NCBI GenBank assembly: GCA_017626045.1
Contig: JAGAJP010000013.1
Location: 1 to 64,000 of the forward strand
Reading direction: 5' to 3'
Length of the DNA stretch: 64,000 nucleotides
Source: Muribaculaceae bacterium
GTDB taxonomy: Bacteria > Bacteroidota > Bacteroidia > Bacteroidales > Muribaculaceae
Of this stretch, positions 16,272-25,238 are shown piece after piece (the first letter of the stretch is position 1; the number at the start of each line of letters is the position of its first letter). Both the position numbers and the translations under genes were made by a program. The notes under the pieces are model-generated. The model was not told the DNA's origin, did not search any database, and saw nothing but the letters and a program-made list of their open reading frames with translations.

Positions 16272-17921
16272 ATGTTAGAAAAATTTCTTGATAAGACGCA
16301 GTTCTCGTCTTATGAGGACTTCATGGAGAATTTCAAGGTCAAGGTACCTGAGAATTTCAATTTTGGATATGATGTGGTAGACGCCTGGGCTGAGACAGAG
16401 CCCGACAAAGAGGCGTTGCTATGGACCAACGACAAGGGAGAATGCCGCCGATTCACATTCGGCGACATGAAGCGCGAGTCTGACAAGACCGCGTCATTCT
16501 TCCAATCGATAGGAATCGGGCGCGGCGACAAGGTGATGCTGATACTTAAACGCCACTATCAGTTCTGGTTTTCGATTATCGCACTCCACAAACTCGGAGC
16601 GACAGTGATACCCGCAACCCACCTGCTGACGAAGAAAGACATCATCTACCGCTGCCACATGGCAGACATCAAGGCGATAGTATGCTCCGGCGACGAGATA
16701 GTTACCGGACACATTCTTGCCGCCCTTCCGGAATGCCCCTCGGTAAAGGCTGTGGTCTCTACCGGTCCCGTAGTTCCGCAAGGATGGTATGACTTCGACT
16801 CTTCGATAGAAAAAGCGACACCTTTCAAACGTCCCGACATTGCCAACAGCAACGATGACGTCAGCCTGCTCTACTTCACCTCGGGCACCACGGGAGAGCC
16901 CAAGATGGTGGCGCATGACTTCACCTATCCTCTCGGACACATCATCACCGGCAGCTATTGGCACAACCTGCACTCCGACAGCCTTCACCTAACGCTCGCC
17001 GACACCGGCTGGGGCAAGGCGGTATGGGGTAAACTCTACGGACAGTGGATAGCCGGAGCCAATGTATTTGTATATGACTATGACAAGTTCGAACCAGTGG
17101 ATGTGCTGCACATGATTCAGAAATACGGCATCACATCGTTTTGCGCCCCTCCGACAGTATTCCGCTTCCTGATACGCGAAGATCTCACTAAATTTGACCT
17201 GTCCACATTGAAATACTGCACAATAGCGGGAGAGGCGCTGAATCCGAGCGTATTCGAGGAATGGAAACGCCTCACCGGCATCCGGCTTATGGAGGGCTTC
17301 GGGCAGACGGAGACGACACTGACGGTGGCGACCTATCCCTGGTGCGAGCCTAAACCGGGCTCGATGGGTAAGAAAGGACCCATGTATGACATCGACCTTG
17401 TCGACGAACACGGCGACCCGGTGGAAGACGGAGTGCACGGCGAGATTGTGGTGCGAATCCACGACGGGAAGAAACCTCTCGGACTCTTCAAGGAATATCT
17501 CAACGATCCGGCACTGACAGCTGAGGCTATGCACGACAGCTTCTACCATACCGGAGATGTGGCATGGCGCGATGAAGACGGCTACTACTGGTTTGTGGGC
17601 AGGAAAGACGACGTCATTAAGTCGTCCGGCTACCGCATAGGTCCGTTTGAGGTGGAAAGCGCCCTTATGACGCATCCTGCAGTGGTGGAATGCGCCATCA
17701 CGGGAGTACCCGACGAAGTGCGCGGTCAGGTGGTGAAGGCTACGGTGGTGCTCGCAGCCGGCTACCGTGAGAATGCCGGTCCCGACCTGGTAAAGGAGAT
17801 ACAGAATCATGTGAAGCGCGTCACAGCGCCCTACAAATATCCGCGCATCGTGGAGTTTGTAGAGGAGCTTCCGAAGACCATCTCGGGCAAGATTCGTCGC
17901 TCCGCCATCCGCAAGGAGTGA
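16272..17921 (+). CDS. AMP-forming acyl-CoA synthetase (acetyl/medium-chain type)
   Basis: Activates a carboxylic acid to its CoA thioester through an acyl-adenylate, in the cytoplasm. It has 549 residues, usual for the medium-chain acyl-CoA synthetase and acetyl-CoA synthetase-like branch. The P-loop motif is YFTSGTTGEPKMV (about residue 200), with GFGQTETT (about 340), YHTGD and GRKDDVIKSSGYRIGP (about 425-460), and the catalytic lysine in PKTISGKIRR (Lys 540). The acyl group cannot be fixed from sequence; short or medium chains are likely. It is paired with the XRE-cupin regulator. The start ATG is preceded by an A-rich stretch, normal for the phylum. Confidence 0.92.
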   Translation: MLEKFLDKTQFSSYEDFMENFKVKVPENFNFGYDVVDAWAETEPDKEALLWTNDKGECRRFTFGDMKRESDKTASFFQSIGIGRGDKVMLILKRHYQFWFSIIALHKLGATVIPATHLLTKKDIIYRCHMADIKAIVCSGDEIVTGHILAALPECPSVKAVVSTGPVVPQGWYDFDSSIEKATPFKRPDIANSNDDVSLLYFTSGTTGEPKMVAHDFTYPLGHIITGSYWHNLHSDSLHLTLADTGWGKAVWGKLYGQWIAGANVFVYDYDKFEPVDVLHMIQKYGITSFCAPPTVFRFLIREDLTKFDLSTLKYCTIAGEALNPSVFEEWKRLTGIRLMEGFGQTETTLTVATYPWCEPKPGSMGKKGPMYDIDLVDEHGDPVEDGVHGEIVVRIHDGKKPLGLFKEYLNDPALTAEAMHDSFYHTGDVAWRDEDGYYWFVGRKDDVIKSSGYRIGPFEVESALMTHPAVVECAITGVPDEVRGQVVKATVVLAAGYRENAGPDLVKEIQNHVKRVTAPYKYPRIVEFVEELPKTISGKIRRSAIRKE

Positions 17922-17999
17922 CTGATAGAAACCGACCGACATGATAAAGAGGGTCGGAAAAAGTTTTATAGTTAAAATAAAGAATAAAAGGGTGCTGTT
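17922..17999. other. Gap between the synthetase and the purE promoter
   Basis: No gene seen. A weak 6-base stem (CCGACC with GGTCGG, about 17931-17957) followed by AAAAAGTTTT might be a poor terminator for the synthetase. Confidence 0.3.
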
Positions 18000-18031
18000 T
18001 TTGGTAATGTCAAAGATTTTGATTAATTTTG
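18000..18031 (+). promoter_or_regulatory. Promoter of the purE-purL operon
   Basis: TTTG at 18000-18003, 20 bases of spacer, then TAATTTTG at 18024-18031: an exact match to the Bacteroidetes housekeeping consensus. Transcription should start near 18037. That leaves a leader of about 235 bases before purE, long enough to hold regulation. Confidence 0.8.
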
Positions 18032-18041
18032 CACCGAGTTA

Positions 18042-18164
18042 ATGATAACCGAAGACCTACCGAAACATGCTCCAGTACCCATCCGCAAAGCGACATCGCA
18101 AGAAGCACATATACAGCCGATTGCGAATAAGCAGCATCGCATCCCTCAAGGTGTGCCGATTTGA
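18042..18164 (+). CDS. Possible 40-residue leader ORF upstream of purE
   Basis: An ATG about 5 bases after the predicted transcription start opens a 40-codon frame (MITEDLPKHAPVPIRK...) ending in TGA at 18162-18164. Its stop overlaps the ATG of a second small ORF (TGATG). It has no recognised family and no ribosome binding site, and would be nearly leaderless. It is supported only by position; it may be a chance frame. Confidence 0.3.
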   Translation: MITEDLPKHAPVPIRKATSQEAHIQPIANKQHRIPQGVPI

Positions 18165-18244
18165 TGTGGAGATGCTTCGTGCGGTTACGGAAAAATAAGA
18201 TATGGGAAAAGACCGCATTCCGACCATTCGGGATGCGGTCTTGA
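18164..18244 (+). CDS. Possible 26-residue second leader ORF spanning the hairpin
   Basis: Starts at an ATG overlapping the stop of the 40-codon ORF and ends with a TGA directly at the 3' foot of the hairpin at 18209-18242. A ribosome on this frame would open the hairpin. The peptide (MWRCFVRLRKNKIWEK...) is basic and unlike any family I know. Speculative. Confidence 0.22.
   Translation: MWRCFVRLRKNKIWEKTAFRPFGMRS
18209..18242 (+). promoter_or_regulatory. Hairpin in the purE leader (possible attenuator)
   Basis: A 13-base stem (AAGACCGCATTCC with GGGATGCGGTCTT, one wobble pair) and an 8-base loop, 30 bases before the purE ATG and downstream of the promoter at 18000. It is not followed by a T run, so it is not a standard terminator. 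It could control read-through, translation or message stability. Confidence 0.55.
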
Positions 18245-18272
18245 ATTTGAATAAACTATACCGGCAATAACA

Positions 18273-18743
18273 ATGAAGATCGGAATTGTAATGGGGTCCG
18301 CGTCAGACTGGCCCGTAATGAAAGGAAGTGCCGAGATTCTCGACGAATTCGGCGTGGAATATGACAAGAAAGTGCTGAGCGCCCACCGTACGCCCCACGA
18401 ACTTGAGGCATGGGTGTCGAAAGCCCGCGAAGAGGGATATGCCGCCATCATAGCAGCTGCAGGAGGCGCCGCGCATCTTGCGGGCGTCTGCGCCGCGTTC
18501 ACCACTCTTCCGGTGATTGGCGTGCCCATCAAGGCTCGCACGCTCGACGGCCTCGACTCACTCCTCTCGATGGTGCAGATGCCGAGCGGAATACCGGTAG
18601 CCACCGTCAGCATCGACGGAGCGAAGAACGCCGCCCTCCTCGCAGTGGAGATCATGGCAGTGACCGACAGCGGCCTTGAGGAGAAGATGGCTCAGTTCCG
18701 CCGCAGACAGGCAGAGAAAGTATTATCAAGCGAACTAAACTGA
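18273..18743 (+). CDS. purE: 5-(carboxyamino)imidazole ribonucleotide mutase
   Basis: Moves the carboxyl group of N5-CAIR to give CAIR in purine synthesis. The 156-residue protein has the family motifs MGSASDWPVM, LSAHRTPHEL and AAAGGAAHLAGV, and MVQMPSGIPVATV near the end. AHRTP is the class I form, which uses N5-CAIR made by PurK. No purK is in the window, so it must be elsewhere or the enzyme must use AIR and CO2 directly. It is first in the purine block, downstream of a clear promoter, with purL starting 10 bases after its stop. Confidence 0.95.
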   Translation: MKIGIVMGSASDWPVMKGSAEILDEFGVEYDKKVLSAHRTPHELEAWVSKAREEGYAAIIAAAGGAAHLAGVCAAFTTLPVIGVPIKARTLDGLDSLLSMVQMPSGIPVATVSIDGAKNAALLAVEIMAVTDSGLEEKMAQFRRRQAEKVLSSELN

Positions 18744-18753
18744 CAGACCAAAT

Positions 18754-21700
18754 ATGAACCGCAACAAAAGGATCTTCGTGGAGAAGACCGGCTCCTACAG
18801 AGTGGAGGCCGACAGTCTCCGACGGGAACTCAACGAGAACCTCGGCCTGACAATCCGGGATCTGAGGCTTATCTGCGTCTACGACGTATTCAACGCCGCT
18901 CCCGAACTGGTCGAGGAGGCAAAATACCGCGTGTTTGGCGAGCCCGCAACCGACACCGTGACAGAGGATTTCGACCTCACAGGCAAACAATATCTCGCCG
19001 TGGAGTGCCTGCCCGGTCAGTTTGACCAGAGGGCGTCGTCGGCTGAAGACTGCGTGAAACTCATCGACCCGGCGTCGGAGGTGGAAATCAGAAGCGCACG
19101 TCTCATGATTTTCGACGACTCGGTAAGCGACGCCGACCTTGAGAAAATAGCTCGCTACTCCATCAACGCCGTAGAGTCTCGCCGCAAGGACATGACGATG
19201 CTTTGCCCGCCCGAGCGCGCGCAGGCAAACCCCGTGAAGACTCTCGAGGGCTTCCGCGACATCACGCCGGAGACCGCATCCGCCGTAATCGCAGAGATGG
19301 GACTGGCGATGAACGACGCCGACCTGATGACAGTGGTGGAATATTTCCGCCGAGAGGGACGCGACCCGAAGGAGACGGAACTCCGCATCCTCGACACATA
19401 TTGGAGCGACCACTGCCGCCACACCACTTTCATGACGGAACTCACCGACATAGAGATCGAGGACTCTCCGGTGGCTGAAGACATAAGGAAATCCCTCGAA
19501 CTTTACCACGACATGCGCAAGGACCTCGGTCGCGAGGGCAAGCGTCTGTGTCTGATGGATCTCGCGTGCATAGGTGCGCGGTGGCTTAAAATGAAGGGTA
19601 TTCTCGACGACCAGGAGGAAAGCGAGGAAAACAACGCTTGCTCCATAGTGATCGACGTTGACACCGAGAACGGCGGCAGCGAGAAATGGCTGCTGATGTT
19701 CAAGAACGAGACTCACAACCATCCCACGGAGATAGAGCCTTTCGGCGGAGCCTCGACATGTCTTGGCGGTGCCATCCGCGACCCGCTGAGCGGCCGCAGC
19801 TACGTATATCAGGCGATGCGCGTGACGGGAGCCGGCGACATCTACCGTCCGGTCGCCGACACCATGAAGGGCAAGCTTCCTCAGCGCGTAATCTCGCGCC
19901 GCGCCGCCGCCGGCTACAGCAGCTACGGCAACCAGATAGGACTCGCCACCACGCATGTACGCGAGATATACCATCCGGGCTACCTTGCCAAACGACTTGA
20001 GGTTGGAGCCGTGGTAGGAGCGGTCAAGCAGGCTGACGTGCGCCGCGAGCGTCCGGCACCCGGCGACGTAATACTGATGTTCGGAGGTCGCACGGGTCGC
20101 GACGGAATCGGCGGAGCCACCGGTTCGAGCAAGGAACATAACGTGAAGTCGCTCGACCAGTGTGGCAGCGAGGTGCAGAAGGGCAACGCTCCCGAGGAGC
20201 GCAAGATAGAACGACTCTTCCACCGCCCGGAGGTGACTCGCCTCATAAAGAAATCAAACGACTTCGGTGCCGGCGGCGTAAGCGTGGCAATCGGCGAGCT
20301 TGCCGACGGCCTTGACATATACCTCGACCGTGTACCGGTGAAATACAGCGGTCTCAACGCCACAGAACTCGCCATCAGCGAGAGTCAGGAACGCATGAGC
20401 GTGGTGGTGGAGAAGAAGGATATGGACGAGTTTATCGGCTACTGCCATGAGGAGAACCTGGAGGTGACCCATGTGGCGGACGTCACCGACAGCGGACGCA
20501 TGCGCATGATGATGCACGGCGAGACTGTGGCAGACCTTAGCCGCGAGTTTATCGACTCCGCAGGCGCCACACGCAGGGCGAAGGCTCGTATAAGCGCGGT
20601 CAGCACACCGATGCCGCAGCCCGAGGCTACCACCTTCGAGGAGGCGCTCTCCGACTGGAACGTCACCTCACAGAAGGGACTGATAGAGATGTTCGACTCC
20701 ACCATCGGCGCATCCACAGTGCTCATGCCCTTCGGCGGACGCACACAGGGCACCGAGACCCAGGTGAGCGTACAGAAACTTCCCACGGGAGGCTACACCG
20801 ACACCGCCAGCATGATGGCATACGGATTCAATCCGTATATCAGCGAATGGAGTCCCTACCACGGAGCGGCATACGCAGTGGTGGAGGCAGTTGCGAAGAC
20901 TGCCGCTGCCGGTGGCGACACCACCCGAATGCGTTTCTCATATCAGGAATATTTCGAGCGTATGCACTCGGAAGGCTCCTGGGGAAAACCCACCGCGGCA
21001 CTTCTCGGCGCACTGAAGATGCAGAAGGAGTTCGGACTCCCGTCGATAGGGGGCAAGGACTCCATGAGCGGCACGTTTGCCGACATCTCGGTGCCTCCGA
21101 CGCTGATAGCCTTTGGCATCGTGCCTGTGGACGCCCGCGAGGTGATAAGCCCTGAATTCAAAAGTGGCGGCCACACCCTGTATCTGCTTGAGGCGGCTCC
21201 TCTTGAAGACGGAATGCCCGACACCGACCAACTGAAACGCAACTTCGAGCGTATCCGTGGCGACATCCGCGCCGGACGCATCGCGGCAGCTTACGCCTTA
21301 GGCTTCGGAGGTCTCGCGGAGGCAGTTGCGAAGATGAGCTTCGGCAATGAGGTTGGAGCGGAGTTGTACGTGGATGGTCCGGAACTCTACAACTGGAACT
21401 ACGGAGCCATCCTCGTGGAGTCGGCAGAGGAACTTGAAGACTCATTCTACAGAAAGGTCGGCGACACCCTCAGTAAGCCGGTGATAAAGGCTGAAGGACG
21501 CGAGATGAAAATCTCCGACCTCCGGGAAACCAACAGCAAAAAGTTCCGCGAGGTATATCCGGACCGCGCCGAAACCGTCGGCACGGCAGAGAACGCGACC
21601 TCAGGTCCCTGCAAGACCGTATGGAACGGCGAGCCTACGGAGCATCCGACAGTATATCTGCCGGTATTCCCGGGCACCAACTGCGACTACGACATGATAC

Positions 21701-22446
21701 GCGCGTTCAAGCGCGAGGGCGCAGAATGCACCACGAGTGTCTTCTGCAACCTCACACCTGAACAGACCCGCGAGTCTGTGGCGAAGATGGCGGCGATGAT
21801 CGACGAATGCCACATCCTTGCGTTCAGCGGAGGTTTCTCGCTTGGCGACGAGCCTGACGGCAGCGGTAAGTTCATAGCGAGCGTCATCATGACCGACGCT
21901 GTGAAGGCTGCGATAGAACGGCTTCTGAAGCGCGGAGGCCTCGTGATCGGCATTTGCAACGGCTTCCAGGCTCTCGTGAAGTCGGGACTCCTCCCCTACG
22001 GCAAGATCGGAGAACTGACTCCTGACAGCCCGACCCTGTTCCGCAACGACATCAACCGCCACATATCGCAGATAGCGGTGACTCGTGTTGGAAGCGTGGC
22101 GTCGCCATGGCTCGACGGTTTCTCAATCGGTCAGCTCCACTCGATAGCCGTGTCACACGGTGAGGGTAAGTTTACTGCCGACAGCGAACTCGTAAGGAGA
22201 CTCGCCGAGGCAGGACAGATAGCCTTCCAGTATGCCGACGCATCCGGCAACGCCACAATGGAGAGCCCGGCGAACCCGAACGGGTCGAGCGACGCCATCG
22301 AAGGCATCATAAGCCCCTGCGGACAGATTCTCGGCAAGATGGGACACTCCGAAAGATACGACGACGGACTGATGAAGAACATTCCTGGCGACAAACGCCA
22401 GAACCTCTTCGCCAATGCCGTGAGATACTTTTCTAAGAATGCATAA
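18754..22446 (+). CDS. purL: Phosphoribosylformylglycinamidine synthase, single-chain large form
   Basis: Converts FGAR, glutamine and ATP to FGAM. At 1230 residues this is the long PurL that contains its own glutaminase, unlike the split PurS/PurQ/PurL of many Gram-positives. The linker domain has DTYWSDHCRHTTF (about 214-226). The synthetase domains have FKNETHNHPTEIEPFGGA and KSNDFGAGGVSVAIGEL. The C-terminal class I glutaminase has PVFPGTNCDYD, catalytic Cys 1068 in GICNGFQ, then SHGEGKF and NPNGSSDAIEGI for the His and Glu. It is complete, with no frame break. The next gene, purM, comes after a 139-base gap containing ATAATGC-type repeats. Confidence 0.97.
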   Translation: MNRNKRIFVEKTGSYRVEADSLRRELNENLGLTIRDLRLICVYDVFNAAPELVEEAKYRVFGEPATDTVTEDFDLTGKQYLAVECLPGQFDQRASSAEDCVKLIDPASEVEIRSARLMIFDDSVSDADLEKIARYSINAVESRRKDMTMLCPPERAQANPVKTLEGFRDITPETASAVIAEMGLAMNDADLMTVVEYFRREGRDPKETELRILDTYWSDHCRHTTFMTELTDIEIEDSPVAEDIRKSLELYHDMRKDLGREGKRLCLMDLACIGARWLKMKGILDDQEESEENNACSIVIDVDTENGGSEKWLLMFKNETHNHPTEIEPFGGASTCLGGAIRDPLSGRSYVYQAMRVTGAGDIYRPVADTMKGKLPQRVISRRAAAGYSSYGNQIGLATTHVREIYHPGYLAKRLEVGAVVGAVKQADVRRERPAPGDVILMFGGRTGRDGIGGATGSSKEHNVKSLDQCGSEVQKGNAPEERKIERLFHRPEVTRLIKKSNDFGAGGVSVAIGELADGLDIYLDRVPVKYSGLNATELAISESQERMSVVVEKKDMDEFIGYCHEENLEVTHVADVTDSGRMRMMMHGETVADLSREFIDSAGATRRAKARISAVSTPMPQPEATTFEEALSDWNVTSQKGLIEMFDSTIGASTVLMPFGGRTQGTETQVSVQKLPTGGYTDTASMMAYGFNPYISEWSPYHGAAYAVVEAVAKTAAAGGDTTRMRFSYQEYFERMHSEGSWGKPTAALLGALKMQKEFGLPSIGGKDSMSGTFADISVPPTLIAFGIVPVDAREVISPEFKSGGHTLYLLEAAPLEDGMPDTDQLKRNFERIRGDIRAGRIAAAYALGFGGLAEAVAKMSFGNEVGAELYVDGPELYNWNYGAILVESAEELEDSFYRKVGDTLSKPVIKAEGREMKISDLRETNSKKFREVYPDRAETVGTAENATSGPCKTVWNGEPTEHPTVYLPVFPGTNCDYDMIRAFKREGAECTTSVFCNLTPEQTRESVAKMAAMIDECHILAFSGGFSLGDEPDGSGKFIASVIMTDAVKAAIERLLKRGGLVIGICNGFQALVKSGLLPYGKIGELTPDSPTLFRNDINRHISQIAVTRVGSVASPWLDGFSIGQLHSIAVSHGEGKFTADSELVRRLAEAGQIAFQYADASGNATMESPANPNGSSDAIEGIISPCGQILGKMGHSERYDDGLMKNIPGDKRQNLFANAVRYFSKNA

Positions 22447-22515
22447 TTCATAATGCATAATGCATAATTATTCTGACGAGGCAACTTTTTTGACGACTCA
22501 AGGTATTATGCATTT
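22441..22515. repeat. ATAATGC 7-mer tract with inverted copy
   Basis: Units of CATAATG/TGCATAA start in the last codon of purL and run to about 22470. A short inverted copy (ATTATGCAT) lies at 22505-22513, so the segment can fold on itself. Another 7-mer tract of the same type precedes the topoisomerase gene. Confidence 0.6.
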
Positions 22516-22585
22516 AGTTTGAAAAGTTACTTGAGAGATAAGAAGAAACAACTTCAATAACAAGATAAACAACCAGGATAAAACA

Positions 22586-23617
22586 ATGGCTAAATCTTAT
22601 GAAGCCTCCGGCGTCAATCTCGAAGCCGGTTATGAAGTGGTTAGCCGCATCAAGAAGCATGTGGCAAGTACGTCCCGTCCGGGAGTGATGGGAAACATCG
22701 GAGCGTTTGGCGGCATGTTCGACCTCGCGAGCCTCGGATATAAGGAACCGGTGCTCGTGAGCGGCACCGACGGCGTAGGCACCAAGCTGAAGATTGCTTT
22801 CGCAGTCGACAGGCACGACACCATCGGCATCGATGCCGTGGCGATGTGTGTCAACGACGTTCTGGCGCAGGGCGCCGAGCCGCTATTCTTCCTCGACTAT
22901 GTGGCGGTAGGCAAAAACGAGCCTGCCGTAGTGGAGGCGATAGTGTCGGGAGTTGCCGAGGGATGCCGTCAGGCGGGCTGCGCCCTGATAGGCGGCGAGA
23001 CTGCCGAGATGCCGGGAATGTATCTCCCCGGCGACTATGACATCGCCGGATTCACGGTAGGCGCTGTGGACCGCTGCAACCTCATCGACGGCAGCAAGGT
23101 GAAGACGGGCGACGTGCTCGTGGGAATAGCCTCCTCGGGAGTGCACTCCAACGGTTTCTCGCTCGTGAGGAAGATAGTGAAGGACGCCGGACTCGACCTC
23201 GACAAGAAATATGAGGAGACCGGAGAACTGACTCTCGGCGAGATGCTGCTGACCCCCACAAGAATCTACGTAAAACCGGTGCTTGAGGTGATACGCAATG
23301 TGGACGTCCACGGAGTGGCGCACATCACAGGAGGCGGTTTCGACGAGAACATACCTCGCATCCTGCGCGAAGGACAGGGCATTGAGGTTGAGGAAGGCTC
23401 CTGGGAGATTCTTCCGGTATTCCGCATGCTTGAGAAATACGGAAAGGTGCCTCATCGCGAGATGTTCAATATCTTCAACATGGGCATCGGAATGGTGCTG
23501 GCTGTAGACGAAAAAGACGCTCCCGAGGCAATCAGGATTCTGGAGGCACGCGGAGAGAAGGCAAGCGTGATCGGCCGCATCACCGACACCCCCGGAGTAA
23601 CAATCAAAGGAAAATAA
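22586..23617 (+). CDS. purM: Phosphoribosylformylglycinamidine cyclo-ligase (AIR synthetase)
   Basis: Closes FGAM to AIR with ATP, the step right after PurL. It has 343 residues, typical. The N-terminal ATP-binding signature is [14 protein letters not shown] (about 59-72), followed by [25 protein letters not shown]. The [11 protein letters not shown] motif lies near residue 137, and the C-terminal half has [15 protein letters not shown] and NIFNMGIGM. It is separated from purL by 139 bases and from purH by 87 bases of repeat DNA; same strand and pathway, so probably one long unit or a chain of overlapping units. Confidence 0.97.
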   Translation: MAKSYEASGVNLEAGYEVVSRIKKHVASTSRPGVMGNIGAFGGMFDLASLGYKEPVLVSGTDGVGTKLKIAFAVDRHDTIGIDAVAMCVNDVLAQGAEPLFFLDYVAVGKNEPAVVEAIVSGVAEGCRQAGCALIGGETAEMPGMYLPGDYDIAGFTVGAVDRCNLIDGSKVKTGDVLVGIASSGVHSNGFSLVRKIVKDAGLDLDKKYEETGELTLGEMLLTPTRIYVKPVLEVIRNVDVHGVAHITGGGFDENIPRILREGQGIEVEEGSWEILPVFRMLEKYGKVPHREMFNIFNMGIGMVLAVDEKDAPEAIRILEARGEKASVIGRITDTPGVTIKGK

Positions 23618-23621
23618 TTCA

Positions 23622-23671
23622 GACAAGTCAGACCAGTCCGACAAGTCAGACAGGTCCGACAAGTCCGATCC
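23622..23671. repeat. GACAAGTCM 9-mer tract between purM and purH
   Basis: Five full 9-base units (GACAAGTCA, GACCAGTCC, GACAAGTCA, GACAGGTCC, GACAAGTCC) and a partial one, immediately after the purM stop. Confidence 0.8.
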
Positions 23672-23704
23672 ATAAAAATTCAGCAACTTGACAACCCATA
23701 ATAT

Positions 23705-25234
23705 ATGAGAGCACTTATAAGCGTGAGCGACAAGCGCGGAGTAGTTGACTTCGCCCGTCAGCTTCAGGAACTTGGATGGGACATCATCGCCACCGGAGGC
23801 ACCATGAAGGCGCTCCGTGACGCGGGACTCCGCATCATCAACATCAGCGACGTGACCGGATTCCCGGAAATATGCGAAGGACGCGTAAAGACTCTGCATC
23901 CCAAGGTGCACGGCGGTCTCCTCGCACGTCGCGACGTACCCGAGCACATGGCGGAGATAGCCGCAAACGGCATCGAGACCATCGACATGGTGTGCGTGAA
24001 CCTCTACCCCTTCGAGGCAACGATAGCCAAAGAGGGAGTGACACTCGCCGACGCGGTTGAGAACATCGACATAGGCGGTCCCTCGATGCTTCGTAGCGCG
24101 GCTAAGAATTTCGCGTCGGTGACAGTGGTCTGCGACCCCTCCGACTATGACGGCATAATCGAGGAGATACGCGCCACCGGCAACACCACCGAGGCAACCC
24201 GTTTCCGTCTGTCGGCAAAGGCATACACCCACACCGCACTCTACGACAGCCACATAGCGACATACATGCGCGAGAAGGCAGGTCTGGAAGAAAAACTCTT
24301 CCTCACCTTCGACCGGGTTCAGACTCTCCGCTATGGCGAGAACCCGCACCAGAGCGCAGCTCTCTACAAGGCTCCGAAAGAGGAGTCCTACTCACTGCTC
24401 AACGCCCGCCAGCTCAACGGCAAGGAACTAAGCTACAACAACATCCAGGACGCCAACGCTGCGCTCAACATAGTCAGGGAGTTCAGCGAACCCTTCTGTG
24501 TGGGACTAAAACACATGAATCCGTGTGGCGCAGCCATCGGCAAGGACATCGCCGAGGCATGGAACAAGGCTTACGAGGCAGACAAGGTGAGCATCTACGG
24601 CGGTATCGTGGCAATGAACCGTCCCCTCACTCTCGAGGTCGCACAGGCGATGAAACCCATATTCCTCGAAATCGTGATGGCTCCCTCTTTCGAACCGGAC
24701 GCTCTCGAACTTCTGAAGACCAAGAAGAACCTCAGGGTGCTCGAGGTTAAGATGGACAATTCCCGCGAGGCTCAGCGCCAGTATGTGGGCATAAACGGCG
24801 GACTTCTCGTGCAGGATGCCGACACCACCACCAAGGAGGTGACGGCAGACATGACAGTTACCGAGAAACGCCCCACGGAACAGGAACTCGAAGACATGAA
24901 CTTCGCATGGCGCATAGTGAAGCATGTGAAGAGCAACGCCATAGTGATAGTGAAAAACGGTATGACACTCGGCGTTGGAGCCGGCCAGATGAACCGCGTA
25001 GGCTCCGCCAACATCGCGCTTGAGGAGGCATTGGCATCCGGCAATACCGACGGATTGGTGCTCGGCAGCGACGGATTCCTGCCTTTCGGCGACACCGTGG
25101 AACTCGTGGCGGGAAAAGGTGTTACCGCAATAGTGCAGCCCGGCGGCTCTATCCGCGACCAGGAGTCGATCGACAAGGCAAACGAGAAGGGTCTCACCAT
25201 GCTATTCACCGGCATGCGCCACTTCAAACATTGA
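23705..25234 (+). CDS. purH: Bifunctional AICAR transformylase / IMP cyclohydrolase
   Basis: Performs the last two steps to IMP: formylation of AICAR and ring closure. Residues 1 to about 195 are the MGS-like IMP cyclohydrolase (LISVSDKRGV, ATGGTMKAL, GRVKTLHPKVHGGLLARR, NLYPF). The rest is the AICAR transformylase, with LRYGENPHQSAA, ELSYNN and the catalytic KHMNPCGAA, and near the end SDGFLPFGD. It has 509 residues, normal. purD follows after only 4 bases, so the two are surely co-transcribed. Confidence 0.97.
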   Translation: MRALISVSDKRGVVDFARQLQELGWDIIATGGTMKALRDAGLRIINISDVTGFPEICEGRVKTLHPKVHGGLLARRDVPEHMAEIAANGIETIDMVCVNLYPFEATIAKEGVTLADAVENIDIGGPSMLRSAAKNFASVTVVCDPSDYDGIIEEIRATGNTTEATRFRLSAKAYTHTALYDSHIATYMREKAGLEEKLFLTFDRVQTLRYGENPHQSAALYKAPKEESYSLLNARQLNGKELSYNNIQDANAALNIVREFSEPFCVGLKHMNPCGAAIGKDIAEAWNKAYEADKVSIYGGIVAMNRPLTLEVAQAMKPIFLEIVMAPSFEPDALELLKTKKNLRVLEVKMDNSREAQRQYVGINGGLLVQDADTTTKEVTADMTVTEKRPTEQELEDMNFAWRIVKHVKSNAIVIVKNGMTLGVGAGQMNRVGSANIALEEALASGNTDGLVLGSDGFLPFGDTVELVAGKGVTAIVQPGGSIRDQESIDKANEKGLTMLFTGMRHFKH

Positions 25235-25238
25235 GGAC

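Noticed and set aside
18032..18272. Purine or PRPP riboswitch in the purE leader
   Set aside because: I could not find the conserved junction sequences of known purine, PRPP or guanidine-family riboswitches; only a simple hairpin is visible.
18652..20223. Minus-strand frame of 523 codons opposite purL
   Set aside because: Shadow of a certain gene, with no recognisable motif and no promoter.
22883..24349. Long minus-strand frame of 488 codons opposite purM/purH
   Set aside because: It lies entirely antisense to two certain genes, has Cys/His/Val/Leu-rich composition typical of reverse reading of GC-rich third positions, and shows no family motif.
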